Source: Candidatus Nitrospira nitrificans | Lineage (GTDB): Bacteria; Nitrospirota; Nitrospiria; Nitrospirales; Nitrospiraceae | NCBI RefSeq assembly: GCF_001458775.1 | Contig: NZ_CZPZ01000001.1 | Coordinates: forward strand, 411,969-475,968 | Reading direction: 5' to 3' | Length of the DNA stretch: 64,000 nucleotides | Shown here: positions 1 to 7,359 of the stretch, piece by piece | Layout of the letters: each line of letters starts with the position of its first letter | Numbering within the stretch: the first letter of the stretch is position 1 | Position numbers and translations under genes: made by a program | The notes under the pieces: model-generated | Told to the model about the DNA's origin: nothing | Databases searched by the model: none | What the model saw: only the letters and a program-made list of their open reading frames with translations

Positions 1-486
1 GCGATGGTCGCCGGCGGAGGAAACGGCGACGCCGACGCGGGATTGAGCCGACGACTCTTTGGTGCCTTTCTCACTTGGCTGCAGGAAAAAAGACAAGATG
101 TGTTCGTCGTCGCCACGGCCAACGACCTGTCGTCGTTGCCTCCCGAACTCCTGCGCAAAGGGCGGTTCGATGAAATATTTTTCGTCGATCTGCCGGACGA
201 TGTCGAACGGGAAAGCATCTGGACGATTCACCTCGGCCTTCGGAAGCAGGACAGCAAGAAGTTTGACCTGGGCAAGATCGTCAGCGCAAGCGCCGGCTTC
301 AGCGGGTCGGAGATCGAACAGGCAGTGGTAGCAGCCCTCTATCGAGCGCTGCACCAAAAAACTCCGCTCACGACTGATCTGCTCATCGAAGAATTGACCC
401 ACACGGTGCCGCTCTCCGTCACGCGGCGTGAAGACATCGATGCACTCCGACAGACAGCCGAAGGCCGATTTGTGAACGTGCGGTAA
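1..486 (+). CDS. AAA+ ATPase, Ycf46-like, C-terminal part (5' end outside window)
   Basis: The reading frame is open from the first base, so only the C-terminal 161 residues are visible. They hold the second half of an AAA+ module: sensor 1 (VFVVATAND), the arginine-finger segment ([10 protein letters not shown]) and the sensor-2/C-terminal helical region ([11 protein letters not shown]), followed by a TVPLS...DIDALR tail typical of Ycf46-type ATPases. Family members are ATP-driven remodelling proteins; the substrate is not known. Walker A and B must lie upstream of the window. The gene ends 6 bases before the next start, which suggests one transcript. A family assignment other than Ycf46 within classical AAA proteins is possible. 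Confidence 0.8.
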   Translation, partial: AMVAGGGNGDADAGLSRRLFGAFLTWLQEKRQDVFVVATANDLSSLPPELLRKGRFDEIFFVDLPDDVERESIWTIHLGLRKQDSKKFDLGKIVSASAGFSGSEIEQAVVAALYRALHQKTPLTTDLLIEELTHTVPLSVTRREDIDALRQTAEGRFVNVR

Positions 487-492
487 CCACTG

Positions 493-1323
493 ATGCCGTT
501 CTTCCTGATCATAGCCGTTCTTGCGATCGCGACTCTCATGGGCTGCACCAAGCCAGCCCAGACGCTGAAGAGGGGAATCGGTGCGCCCGCAATCTCAGCG
601 GACAAGACAGAGCCTCGTGATGGACCCGCACCGCCCCATCCTTCTCCCGGACCAGCCTCTGGAAATCACCCGACTGCCTTCATCACGTCTCTCCCCAGTC
701 GATCGGCGATCGTCGAATCTGCGGCGCGACTGGTCGGAGCGCGAACGATTACAAGCCAAGGCAAACGAATCGCCTACGACTGTGCGGGGGTGACACGCGC
801 CATCTTCCTGGAGCACGGGATCGACCTGTATCATGGAGCGTTTACCGACCCGAAGGGAAACGGCGTCCGGCTCATCCACAACCACGTGCGTCGGCACGGA
901 ACCCTTCTTCGAGGGTCGAACGTCAGCCCAGGCGATCTCGTGTTTTTTGATAATACGTGGGATTTTAACGGAGACAACACACTGAACGATCTCCTGACCC
1001 ATGTGGGAGTCGTCGAACGGCTGGATCCAGACGGCACTGTGGTCTTCATCAGCCGCGTCGCCGACGCTGTCCAGCGCTACAACATGAATTTGGACCAGCC
1101 TCATGTCCATAAGACCGCTCAAGGCCGTGTCCTCAACGACTATATCCGGCGGAAACACCCAACCGATCCAGACAATGTCGCTCGTCTGACCGGCGAGCTG
1201 TTTTCCGTCTATGGAAACCTTCTAAGCCCGCAGAAACATATTTCTTCGGGAAAAACGGGGGCTCAGGATTCGAGCCAGCAACGGACTGCTGTTTCTCTGT
1301 CCTCAGAATTACCCGAACAATGA
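493..1323 (+). CDS. Lipoprotein with NlpC/P60- or CHAP-like cysteine peptidase domain
   Basis: 276 residues. A hydrophobic N-terminus ends in a lipobox with Cys18 (ATLMGC), so the protein is probably an exported lipoprotein. A Pro-rich linker (about residues 40-60) precedes a domain with a candidate catalytic Cys97 in YDCAGVTRAIF, a PGDLVFF motif and His170 in LLTHVGVVE. That order (Cys near the domain start, GDLVFF, then His) is the NlpC/P60/CHAP pattern of cell-wall amidases and endopeptidases. The last 60 residues look disordered. No strong Shine-Dalgarno is seen; the gene follows the ATPase stop by 6 bases and may be translated by coupling. The substrate is not determined. Confidence 0.72.
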   Translation: MPFFLIIAVLAIATLMGCTKPAQTLKRGIGAPAISADKTEPRDGPAPPHPSPGPASGNHPTAFITSLPSRSAIVESAARLVGARTITSQGKRIAYDCAGVTRAIFLEHGIDLYHGAFTDPKGNGVRLIHNHVRRHGTLLRGSNVSPGDLVFFDNTWDFNGDNTLNDLLTHVGVVERLDPDGTVVFISRVADAVQRYNMNLDQPHVHKTAQGRVLNDYIRRKHPTDPDNVARLTGELFSVYGNLLSPQKHISSGKTGAQDSSQQRTAVSLSSELPEQ

Positions 1324-1527
1324 CGCTGACTTCCGGCGCGCCATCGAGCAACCCCGCCCGAATGATAGAGATGTGTATCAGGCCCCCGACTGCCCCATCG
1401 CCAATGCCCCTGTCGCGGCTACAGAACAAACGGCTGATCTCCGATAAGAAGGTATAACGTGACTGACTCTTCACGAAGGAAGGCCCCTGAGTCCCTATTT
1501 TCTCATTGACCTGTTAGGATTATTCAT

Positions 1528-1959
1528 ATGGCACTCTCATCGAAACAGACGCAGATTCGAGAAACCAACCCGCTCCGGAGAACCTTGTCGGATGTTCGGC
1601 ATGGACTCTTGGGATTGCATAAAGCCCTGATCGTCGCCGAACAGCTGACCTATGAGCGCATTTACGGTCGAGTGGACACCACCGGCCAACTCTTACAATT
1701 GGTGATGAACGACCCGTGGTTTACCTGGCTGCATCCGTTGTCCAACATGGTCGTCCATATCGATGAATTGCTCGATGGGAAGGACCAACTGAGCGTCGAC
1801 GATGTAGCGGTCTTGTTGACCGAGGTGCGAACGCTCATCCGCCCCTCGGAACTCGGTGACGGATATGAACGCAGTTATTATGAGGCGCTGCAGCGGGCCC
1901 CCGACGTTGTCCTGGCACATTGCGAAATGAAGAAGTTGCTGACGCTCCCCTCCCTGTAG
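1528..1959 (+). CDS. Conserved hypothetical protein, mostly helical
   Basis: 143 residues without signal peptide or membrane segment. The N-terminal half is rich in Leu, His and Arg (VRHGLLGLHKALIVAEQ) and contains the segment NDPWFTWLHPLSNMVVHIDELL. The protein looks like a four-helix cytosolic protein. I do not recognise a characterised family. The start is the ATG at 1528, 7 bases after an AGGAT that can serve as ribosome-binding site. It is separated from the upstream gene by about 200 bases in which I see no gene. Confidence 0.65.
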   Translation: MALSSKQTQIRETNPLRRTLSDVRHGLLGLHKALIVAEQLTYERIYGRVDTTGQLLQLVMNDPWFTWLHPLSNMVVHIDELLDGKDQLSVDDVAVLLTEVRTLIRPSELGDGYERSYYEALQRAPDVVLAHCEMKKLLTLPSL

Positions 1960-1992
1960 GATCGATCGCCGTTCAACACAAGACAAGTACCG

Positions 1993-2018
1993 GCCGTCGG
2001 TCCTCACGGGCCGACGGC
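1993..2018. terminator. Possible hairpin terminator after the 1528-1959 gene
   Basis: GCCGTCGG (1993-2000) pairs perfectly with CCGACGGC (2011-2018) across a 10-base loop. It lies 34 bases after the stop codon. There is no T-run behind it, so it may be a weak or Rho-assisted terminator, or only an mRNA stem. Confidence 0.35.
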
Positions 2019-2115
2019 GCTGTATTGCCGCGAGAGGCTCTTCATGAGAACCTCCGGCGCAATCTGTTGCAGGAGGCTCTATGAATAGGCGACACTGAGC
2101 CAGCTTACAAACAGC

Positions 2116-2754
2116 ATGCAGATGCTTTCCACCACCATCCGCGCCACGTTTGCTCTCATCCTTCTGCTGTCCCTGGGCTTCAGTCTCGTCCTCGCGCAAG
2201 TTCGCCAGATCGATGTCTTGATCACGCTCGTCAAAGACAGAGTCGTTGCGCTTCCAGGAGGCGGCAGTCCTGTCGAAGAACCCTTGGGGGTCAATGAAAC
2301 ACTCGTCACCACGGGGTCTCAAGGGCCGGCCGGCTTTGCCCAGACCACCCGCCGGCTTTTAGGCTTTTCATCCGGCTTGCGGCGATGGACGGAAATGCAG
2401 CTGGGCATCGAGGAGCAGGTTGACCGACATCAGATATTGCCGCGCCTCATCGTGGTTCAGACCAACCGGCGAGTCCATGGGTTTCAAGAGAGTCGCGGTC
2501 ATTGGTTCAGCGATCCGTTGGGGCCGAATGAAACCGTCAAACAACTGCGGGGTCGCGGCCATGTCATCGTTGTGGTGACCTCCGAGCGAGCCCTGGCGTT
2601 TTCCGCGTTCACCGGAGGCGTCTTCGCGGTGCGCTGGTCGGCGCACGAACAGATGCAATCCATCGACCAGACGAACGACGTGACCGTGATCCAGACCACC
2701 ACGCGCCAACTGGCCTTTCGCTCGCAAACAGGCGGATGGACAGAATTGAGATAG
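2116..2754 (+). CDS. Exported protein with internal beta-rich repeats, unknown function
   Basis: 212 residues with an N-terminal hydrophobic stretch (ATFALILLLSLGFSLVLA) that is a signal peptide or single membrane anchor. The rest contains at least three related segments of about 45 residues, visible as VVQTNRRVHGFQESRGHW, VVVTSERALAFSAFTGGVF and VIQTTTRQLAFRSQTGGW, with a weaker copy at TTRRLLGFSSGLRRW. This resembles blades of a small beta-propeller. No catalytic motif is recognised. A ribosome-binding site is not obvious. Confidence 0.65.
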   Translation: MQMLSTTIRATFALILLLSLGFSLVLAQVRQIDVLITLVKDRVVALPGGGSPVEEPLGVNETLVTTGSQGPAGFAQTTRRLLGFSSGLRRWTEMQLGIEEQVDRHQILPRLIVVQTNRRVHGFQESRGHWFSDPLGPNETVKQLRGRGHVIVVVTSERALAFSAFTGGVFAVRWSAHEQMQSIDQTNDVTVIQTTTRQLAFRSQTGGWTELR

Positions 2755-2773
2755 CGCCGTTCCGTTTCAGCGA

Positions 2774-3919
2774 TCAAGAGTGACCCGTCTCGTTTCCATG
2801 CCGGTAATACTTCACTCCTCCGGAAAACCGACGATTCAAACAGAGATCGGCGACCGCGATACATTCGAGACCGAACGGCAGATATCCCGCATAGCCTAGC
2901 AAGGGCATCTCGAACATCTGAAACCGATGCACGAACGGAATGGCGTATTCCCAGTGGGCAAGGCTCTTCCAGTTCCACAGCTCCCAAAAGATTCCACAAA
3001 TCAGGGCTGCGATTGCCGGCACCCAGACGCTCCGCCAATCGCCCCGAGCGAGCGGTGAAAGGATGGTCGGTCTCCCGGCCAGCGCCTCAAGCGAGACCAC
3101 GAGCAACAACGGGCCAATCCAGACGAAGGGGAAGAGATAATTGGGCCAGAGTCCGACGCCGAGGAGTCCGAGGCAGGACAATAGAAGAAGCGACCAACTC
3201 GCCGGCTTCGCGGTGAGGGGACGCACCGGTCGAAACCGACCCATGCCAGCACTGGCGGCGGGATACGACGTCAACAGCTCCGCCGTGCCGATGACGGCCG
3301 GCAGCACGGTGGAGAACGGAATCGTGGCTCGAACGAAGTACTCGAGCGCCGACGGCTCGACGACACCGACGTAATACCAGTTCTGCACGAAACGATTCAG
3401 ATACTCGAGCAGCCACCAGAAGGCGGCGCTTAGCGGAAACAGCGAGAGAAAGTAGCGTGGTCGATAAAGCATCATGCATCGGCCGGTGCGAGCGAACGTG
3501 GCGGCATTCACGGTCACGATGTAGCTCAGCCACAACGGCGTGAAGGTATGTTCCTGAGCGGCCGTCATCCAAGGGAAGCGGGTCCAGGCCAGCACCCACC
3601 AGAGCCCCATCCATCCGATTCCGAGCCAACCCCACCAGGGGAGCGTGAAGCGCTTCTGCAAGAACTGATGATTGTGATGACCGATTGATAGCTGATGATT
3701 TGTGACAGTGATCCGAAAGAGAATTGGTCCGAGGAATGTGACAATCAAGAGCGACAGAGCGATGAAGACCAGCCGAGAGAACGGTTCATGCCGCACGTAG
3801 CTGGTACGCGGAGGAAATTCAAGATAGCGTCCGAGCGGTTCACCAACCAGCAGTACGCCGAGAAGCGGCAGCCCGAGCACCAGCGCAACGCAGACGCAGA
3901 TGACACCGGCTCGGCTCAT
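2774..3919 (-). CDS. Polytopic membrane protein, unknown function
   Basis: 381 residues with about nine or ten predicted hydrophobic helices, starting with MSRAGVICVCVALVLGLPLL. A C-terminal stretch (ALICGIFWELWNWKS, then FEMPLLGYAGYLPFGLEC) is a pattern I associate with uncharacterised bacterial membrane proteins with a conserved WELWN motif. It lies 12 bases downstream of the DUF5069 gene on the same strand, so the two are probably co-transcribed. Substrate or activity cannot be told from sequence. Confidence 0.7.
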   Translation of the reverse strand: MSRAGVICVCVALVLGLPLLGVLLVGEPLGRYLEFPPRTSYVRHEPFSRLVFIALSLLIVTFLGPILFRITVTNHQLSIGHHNHQFLQKRFTLPWWGWLGIGWMGLWWVLAWTRFPWMTAAQEHTFTPLWLSYIVTVNAATFARTGRCMMLYRPRYFLSLFPLSAAFWWLLEYLNRFVQNWYYVGVVEPSALEYFVRATIPFSTVLPAVIGTAELLTSYPAASAGMGRFRPVRPLTAKPASWSLLLLSCLGLLGVGLWPNYLFPFVWIGPLLLVVSLEALAGRPTILSPLARGDWRSVWVPAIAALICGIFWELWNWKSLAHWEYAIPFVHRFQMFEMPLLGYAGYLPFGLECIAVADLCLNRRFSGGVKYYRHGNETGHS

Positions 3920-3931
3920 GCCTTTTGGCCT

Positions 3932-4369
3932 TTACAGTCGACCTTCATCGAGTTCGATCACATCGGCCCAAGTGGTGACCGAAGGAAGGGAACTCACTGC
4001 CACGCCGCGCTTGGTCGCGATATCCTCCAAACGGCCTTGGAATCGCCGGCGAGCTGCATCATCTTTGGGACCGGAGACAAGCAGCCCTTGCGACCATTGC
4101 GTCACCTCCTGGCTAGACAGCATGCGGCCGTTAACCTTGACCCAGGCAAGCAGCTCCTCATCAGTCCCACCGACCAAGACTCGCTGTTCGAACGATTGCG
4201 CGTCGATCCCAAGAAAATCGACCAGATACTTATCGAACCCGACCGTGATGTAGTTATAGTCCTGAATCTGCCCGGCATGGCGCAGACGAATCTTGTCGAT
4301 CAACCGCCCGAGATGAGCGATGCCGCCGAGGAGAGCCTTAGGGCTGCGTGGATAGCTTTGTTGCGTCAT
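3932..4369 (-). CDS. DUF5069 domain protein
   Basis: 145 residues. The N-terminal PRSPKALLGGIAHLGRLIDKIR and the following QDYNYITVGFDKYLVDFLGI match the DUF5069 family of small cytosolic proteins. The family has no established biochemical role. The gene is upstream of the membrane-protein gene on the same strand with a 12-base gap. A long open frame on the opposite strand (3695-4651) is a shadow of this pair. Confidence 0.75.
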   Translation of the reverse strand: MTQQSYPRSPKALLGGIAHLGRLIDKIRLRHAGQIQDYNYITVGFDKYLVDFLGIDAQSFEQRVLVGGTDEELLAWVKVNGRMLSSQEVTQWSQGLLVSGPKDDAARRRFQGRLEDIATKRGVAVSSLPSVTTWADVIELDEGRL

Positions 4370-4518
4370 GGCTCGTTCCTCCCGACTATGAGTGTCACGT
4401 ACGATACAGACATGACCGCAGTCGCGTCTAGTAGAAACCAGAGGAGGAGAAATTGCGTAGCCGGCACATTTAAGTTTTTCTCGACACTACCGATACAGAC
4501 ATCAGCGGCGAGGATGAT

Positions 4519-4884
4519 ATGCAGCTCCGATGCAGCTCAAGAAAATATGTCCGGTATCCCGCCAGCGTCCAGACCGACAACGGCGCTGGAGAGGGAACCC
4601 TCTTTGATCTCTCTCCGACGGGATGCCGAATGCAGAGCAGTGTCGCCCTGACGCCGGGCAGCTACCTCGCGCTGCATATCGAGGCGCCGGAAAGAGAATC
4701 TCCGCTCGCCGTCGAAGTCTCAATCGTGCGCTGGCACAAAGACAACCAGTTCGGGATCGAGTTTCTTCGATACGCGCAGGGAGTCCGTGAGCAAGTCACC
4801 GATTTGATCGAAGGCGGAGAAGTCTCCGTCGTTCCCAACCACGTCGATGAAACAGAACTGACCCTCAGCCCGGTCGCCGTCTAA
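4519..4884 (+). CDS. PilZ domain protein (probable c-di-GMP receptor)
   Basis: 121 residues forming a single PilZ domain. The bipartite c-di-GMP signature is visible: RKYVR near residues 8-12 and DLSPTG near residues 31-36. A ...EFLRY... segment closes the beta barrel. PilZ proteins bind cyclic di-GMP and relay it to motility, pili or exopolysaccharide machinery; the partner is not encoded next to it. GAGG lies 5 bases ahead of the ATG. Confidence 0.85.
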   Translation: MQLRCSSRKYVRYPASVQTDNGAGEGTLFDLSPTGCRMQSSVALTPGSYLALHIEAPERESPLAVEVSIVRWHKDNQFGIEFLRYAQGVREQVTDLIEGGEVSVVPNHVDETELTLSPVAV

Positions 4885-4918
4885 ACGCTGTTTCCCTGGA
4901 GCTGTCCCCTTTCGTCCC

Positions 4919-5407
4919 CTACACAGCCTTATTGAGCTTCAAGTCATAGCCGCCCTTCACCACTGTGCCGAGCGACCCATCTGCTTTTTGTTCTGTATAC
5001 TCGATCTCAATCTTCCCGAAACTCAGCGACGCCTGATCCGTTGGAATGAGTTCCGATCCGACAGCCCCACCCTGCCGGTAGGAAGACACCAAACAGTCGC
5101 TGAACGTAATCTTGTAGTACTCCTGCTGTCCCTCGCCTGCCTTTCTCGCCACGAGCGTCGCATTCTTCAACCGTTCACCAGTGGCACAGGCCTGAAAGAG
5201 TTTCGGCGAGGCTTTGCTGAGCTTCGTCGCGAAATGAAAATCTTGCGCCGAGAACTTCCCCCCGCCCCCACCGCCGGCGAAATGATCACCCCCGGTTTGC
5301 GTGCCTCCGAACGACCACGAATCCAGGTGGATGTCTCCCTTGTGCTTCAGATCATTGCTCTCGCCTTCAATCCCGACAATCTTGAGGAAATAATCAACAG
5401 CCGCCAT
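4919..5407 (-). CDS. hcp: Hcp-family type VI secretion tube/effector protein (orphan)
   Basis: 162 residues. The protein begins AAVDYFLKIVGIEGES, followed by HLDSWSFGGTQTG, a Gly-rich loop, FHFATKLSKASPKLF and a terminal ...KIEIEYTEQ segment, all typical of the Hcp1 hexameric-ring family. Hcp rings stack into the inner tube of type VI secretion systems and also act as effector carriers. A clear AGGAGG sits 7 bases before the ATG. No other T6SS gene (tssB, tssC, vgrG, clpV) is visible in 64 kb, so it is an orphan copy here, or works with a cluster elsewhere. Confidence 0.85.
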   Translation of the reverse strand: MAAVDYFLKIVGIEGESNDLKHKGDIHLDSWSFGGTQTGGDHFAGGGGGGKFSAQDFHFATKLSKASPKLFQACATGERLKNATLVARKAGEGQQEYYKITFSDCLVSSYRQGGAVGSELIPTDQASLSFGKIEIEYTEQKADGSLGTVVKGGYDLKLNKAV

Positions 5408-5836
5408 GATAGCCCTCCTCAGAATTCTTGAATATAGTAAGACGGGAGACAGGCTACGTTCCTGGACGGAACGCTGTCAATGAAGAAGCGCTATAGCCGG
5501 TGCAATCAATGGTTCTTAGGGGCTTTTTCGTTTAAATTCAAGATTGCTCACCAAACAATGATTCCCGACCCGTTTTTATTGCCATACACTGATCATGAAG
5601 AACTGGCACTCAGCCAGTCGCCGCGTAAACGCCTTCTCCTGACTTCCGCTACCTAATTTCTCCTGAACGACCCATCCGGATTAAGTTGAGTAGAACATCC
5701 TCGAGTTCTTTTGCTGCGATCGAAGTGCATAGTCCGTTCCGCCTTCCTCTCAACCCAACTTCGACGGTTCTCCGCTCATCCGCAAATGAAAAACTAAATG
5801 AGAAGCATGGAGGAGATAATCTCTGGTGCTCTGTGC
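5408..5836. other. Intergenic region between hcp and gltD, no gene seen
   Basis: About 430 bases, lower in GC than the flanks, lie between the divergent hcp start and the gltD end. I see no convincing open frame or RNA gene. The hcp promoter should lie in its first 100 bases, but no clear -35/-10 pair with correct spacing was found. Confidence 0.4.
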
Positions 5837-5860
5837 AGCTGACTGACTAGTCAGTCAGCT
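5837..5860. repeat. Perfect 24-bp palindrome at the gltD stop codon
   Basis: AGCTGACTGACT (5837-5848) is followed directly by its exact reverse complement AGTCAGTCAGCT (5849-5860). The last base overlaps the gltD TGA. There is no loop and no T-run, so it is not a standard terminator. It could be a protein-binding site or a cruciform-type end signal. Confidence 0.7.
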
Positions 5861-7296
5861 CAGGAGACGGCCTTTTTTGTAGACCGATTCGCATGCAGAT
5901 ACTGATTGATCCCTGCTGCCATCTTTCTTCCTTCGGCGATGGCCCAGACGATGAGCGAGGCGCCGCGTTTGGTGTCGCCGCCGGCAAAAACGCCGTCGAG
6001 GTTGGTCATGAAATTCTCGCCCACTGATACCACTCCGCGGGCATCATACTTCACGCCCAGGTCATCGAGCAGGCCGTTCTTGACGGGGCCGGTGAATCCC
6101 ATTGCCAACAGCACCAGGTCGGCGTTCATCTCGAACTCGGTACCGGGCATCGGTTCAAACTTGCCGTTTTCAAACGTAACTCGGCCGGCGTGGAGTTTTG
6201 TGACATGGCCATCGTGGCCGGTGAATTTCGTGGTGGACACGCTCCATTGCCGGTCGCACCCTTCTTCATGGGCGTGGGACGTGCGTAATTGCATCGGCCA
6301 GAGCGGCCAGGGTGTCGATTGCGCTCGCTGCGGCGGTGGTTCCGGCAGCAATTCAAATTGATGCGCTTCGACGCAGCCTTGACGGTGTGCCGTCCCAAGA
6401 CAGTCAGAGCCCGTGTCGCCGCCGCCGATAATGACCACCCGCTTGCCCTTTGCCGTGATCGGCTCGTCGGTGAACGGGATTCCCGCCGTCCGCTTATTCT
6501 GCTGGGTGAGATATTCCATCGCGAGATGCACACCCTTCAGTTCGCGTCCCGGAATCGGCAGCTCGCGAGCCTGCTCGGCGCCCATCGTCAATCCCACCGC
6601 ATCAAACTGTCGACGCAACTGTTCGCCGGTGATGTCTTTACCGACGGCGACGCTGGTTTGGAACTTGACCCCTTCGGCCTTCATCTGTTCCAACCGTCTG
6701 TCGATGACCCATTTCTCCATTTTGAAGTCGGGAATGCCATAGCGAAGCAGGCCTCCGACCCGATCGGATTTTTCGAAGACCGTCACCTCATGGCCGGCCC
6801 GAGCCAATTGCTGCGCGGCAGCCAACCCCGCCGGGCCGGAACCGACGATCGCCACCGTCTTGCCGGTCTGCACGACCGGGAGGATCGGGGTCACGAAGCC
6901 TTCGTTGAAACCACGATCGACGATGTTCCATTCGATGATGCGGATGGAGACCGGATCTTCATTGATGCCCAGCACACAGGCCCCTTCGCAGGGCGCCGGG
7001 CAGAGCCGACCCGTAAACTCGGGAAAGTTGTTCGTCGTGTGCAACGCTTTCAGCGCATCGTTCCAACGACCGCGATAGACAAGATCGTTCCACTCGGGAA
7101 TCAGATTCACGACCGGGCAACCGGTGTTCCCTTGGCAAAACGGCACCCCACAGTCCATGCAGCGCGCGCCCTGGATCTTCAGCCTGTCCTCGGAGATCGG
7201 TTCGTACATCTCCTTCCAATCGAGCACACGCAGTTCGATCGGTTTGCGCTTCGGGCCCTCACGGGCATACTTTATGAAACCTTTCGGATCTCCCAT
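5860..7296 (-). CDS. gltD: Glutamate synthase (NADPH) small subunit
   Basis: 478 residues, the normal length. The N-terminus has the paired Cys motifs of the Fe-S domain (CMDCGVPFCQ and the later CPAPCEGAC), then an FAD Rossmann motif (VAIVGSGPAGLAAA) and a second nucleotide-binding motif (RVVIIGGGDTGSDC) for NADPH. The C-terminal GVFAGGDTKRGASLIVWAI closes the FAD site. It passes electrons from NADPH to GltB, which makes glutamate from glutamine and 2-oxoglutarate. It lies downstream of gltB with a 63-base gap on the same strand, so gltB-gltD is an operon in the nitrogen-assimilation pathway. Confidence 0.95.
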   Translation of the reverse strand: MGDPKGFIKYAREGPKRKPIELRVLDWKEMYEPISEDRLKIQGARCMDCGVPFCQGNTGCPVVNLIPEWNDLVYRGRWNDALKALHTTNNFPEFTGRLCPAPCEGACVLGINEDPVSIRIIEWNIVDRGFNEGFVTPILPVVQTGKTVAIVGSGPAGLAAAQQLARAGHEVTVFEKSDRVGGLLRYGIPDFKMEKWVIDRRLEQMKAEGVKFQTSVAVGKDITGEQLRRQFDAVGLTMGAEQARELPIPGRELKGVHLAMEYLTQQNKRTAGIPFTDEPITAKGKRVVIIGGGDTGSDCLGTAHRQGCVEAHQFELLPEPPPQRAQSTPWPLWPMQLRTSHAHEEGCDRQWSVSTTKFTGHDGHVTKLHAGRVTFENGKFEPMPGTEFEMNADLVLLAMGFTGPVKNGLLDDLGVKYDARGVVSVGENFMTNLDGVFAGGDTKRGASLIVWAIAEGRKMAAGINQYLHANRSTKKAVS

Positions 7297-7359
7297 CTTT
7301 CCTCAGTGCCTTTTACCGTTGACTCTTTAGCCCATGTTTAACTTTTCACGCTTCACGTT
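7297..7359. repeat. Word-repeat spacer A between gltB and gltD
   Basis: Read on the minus strand, the gltB TAG is followed at once by AACGTGAAGCGTGAAAAG. The same word follows or contains the stop codons of lspA and the AmgK-like gene. The hairpin potential is weak here. Confidence 0.45.

Noticed and set aside
3695..4651. 318-codon open frame on the plus strand over two minus-strand genes
   Set aside because: It is antisense to the DUF5069 and membrane-protein genes, lacks a ribosome-binding site and has no recognisable domain.
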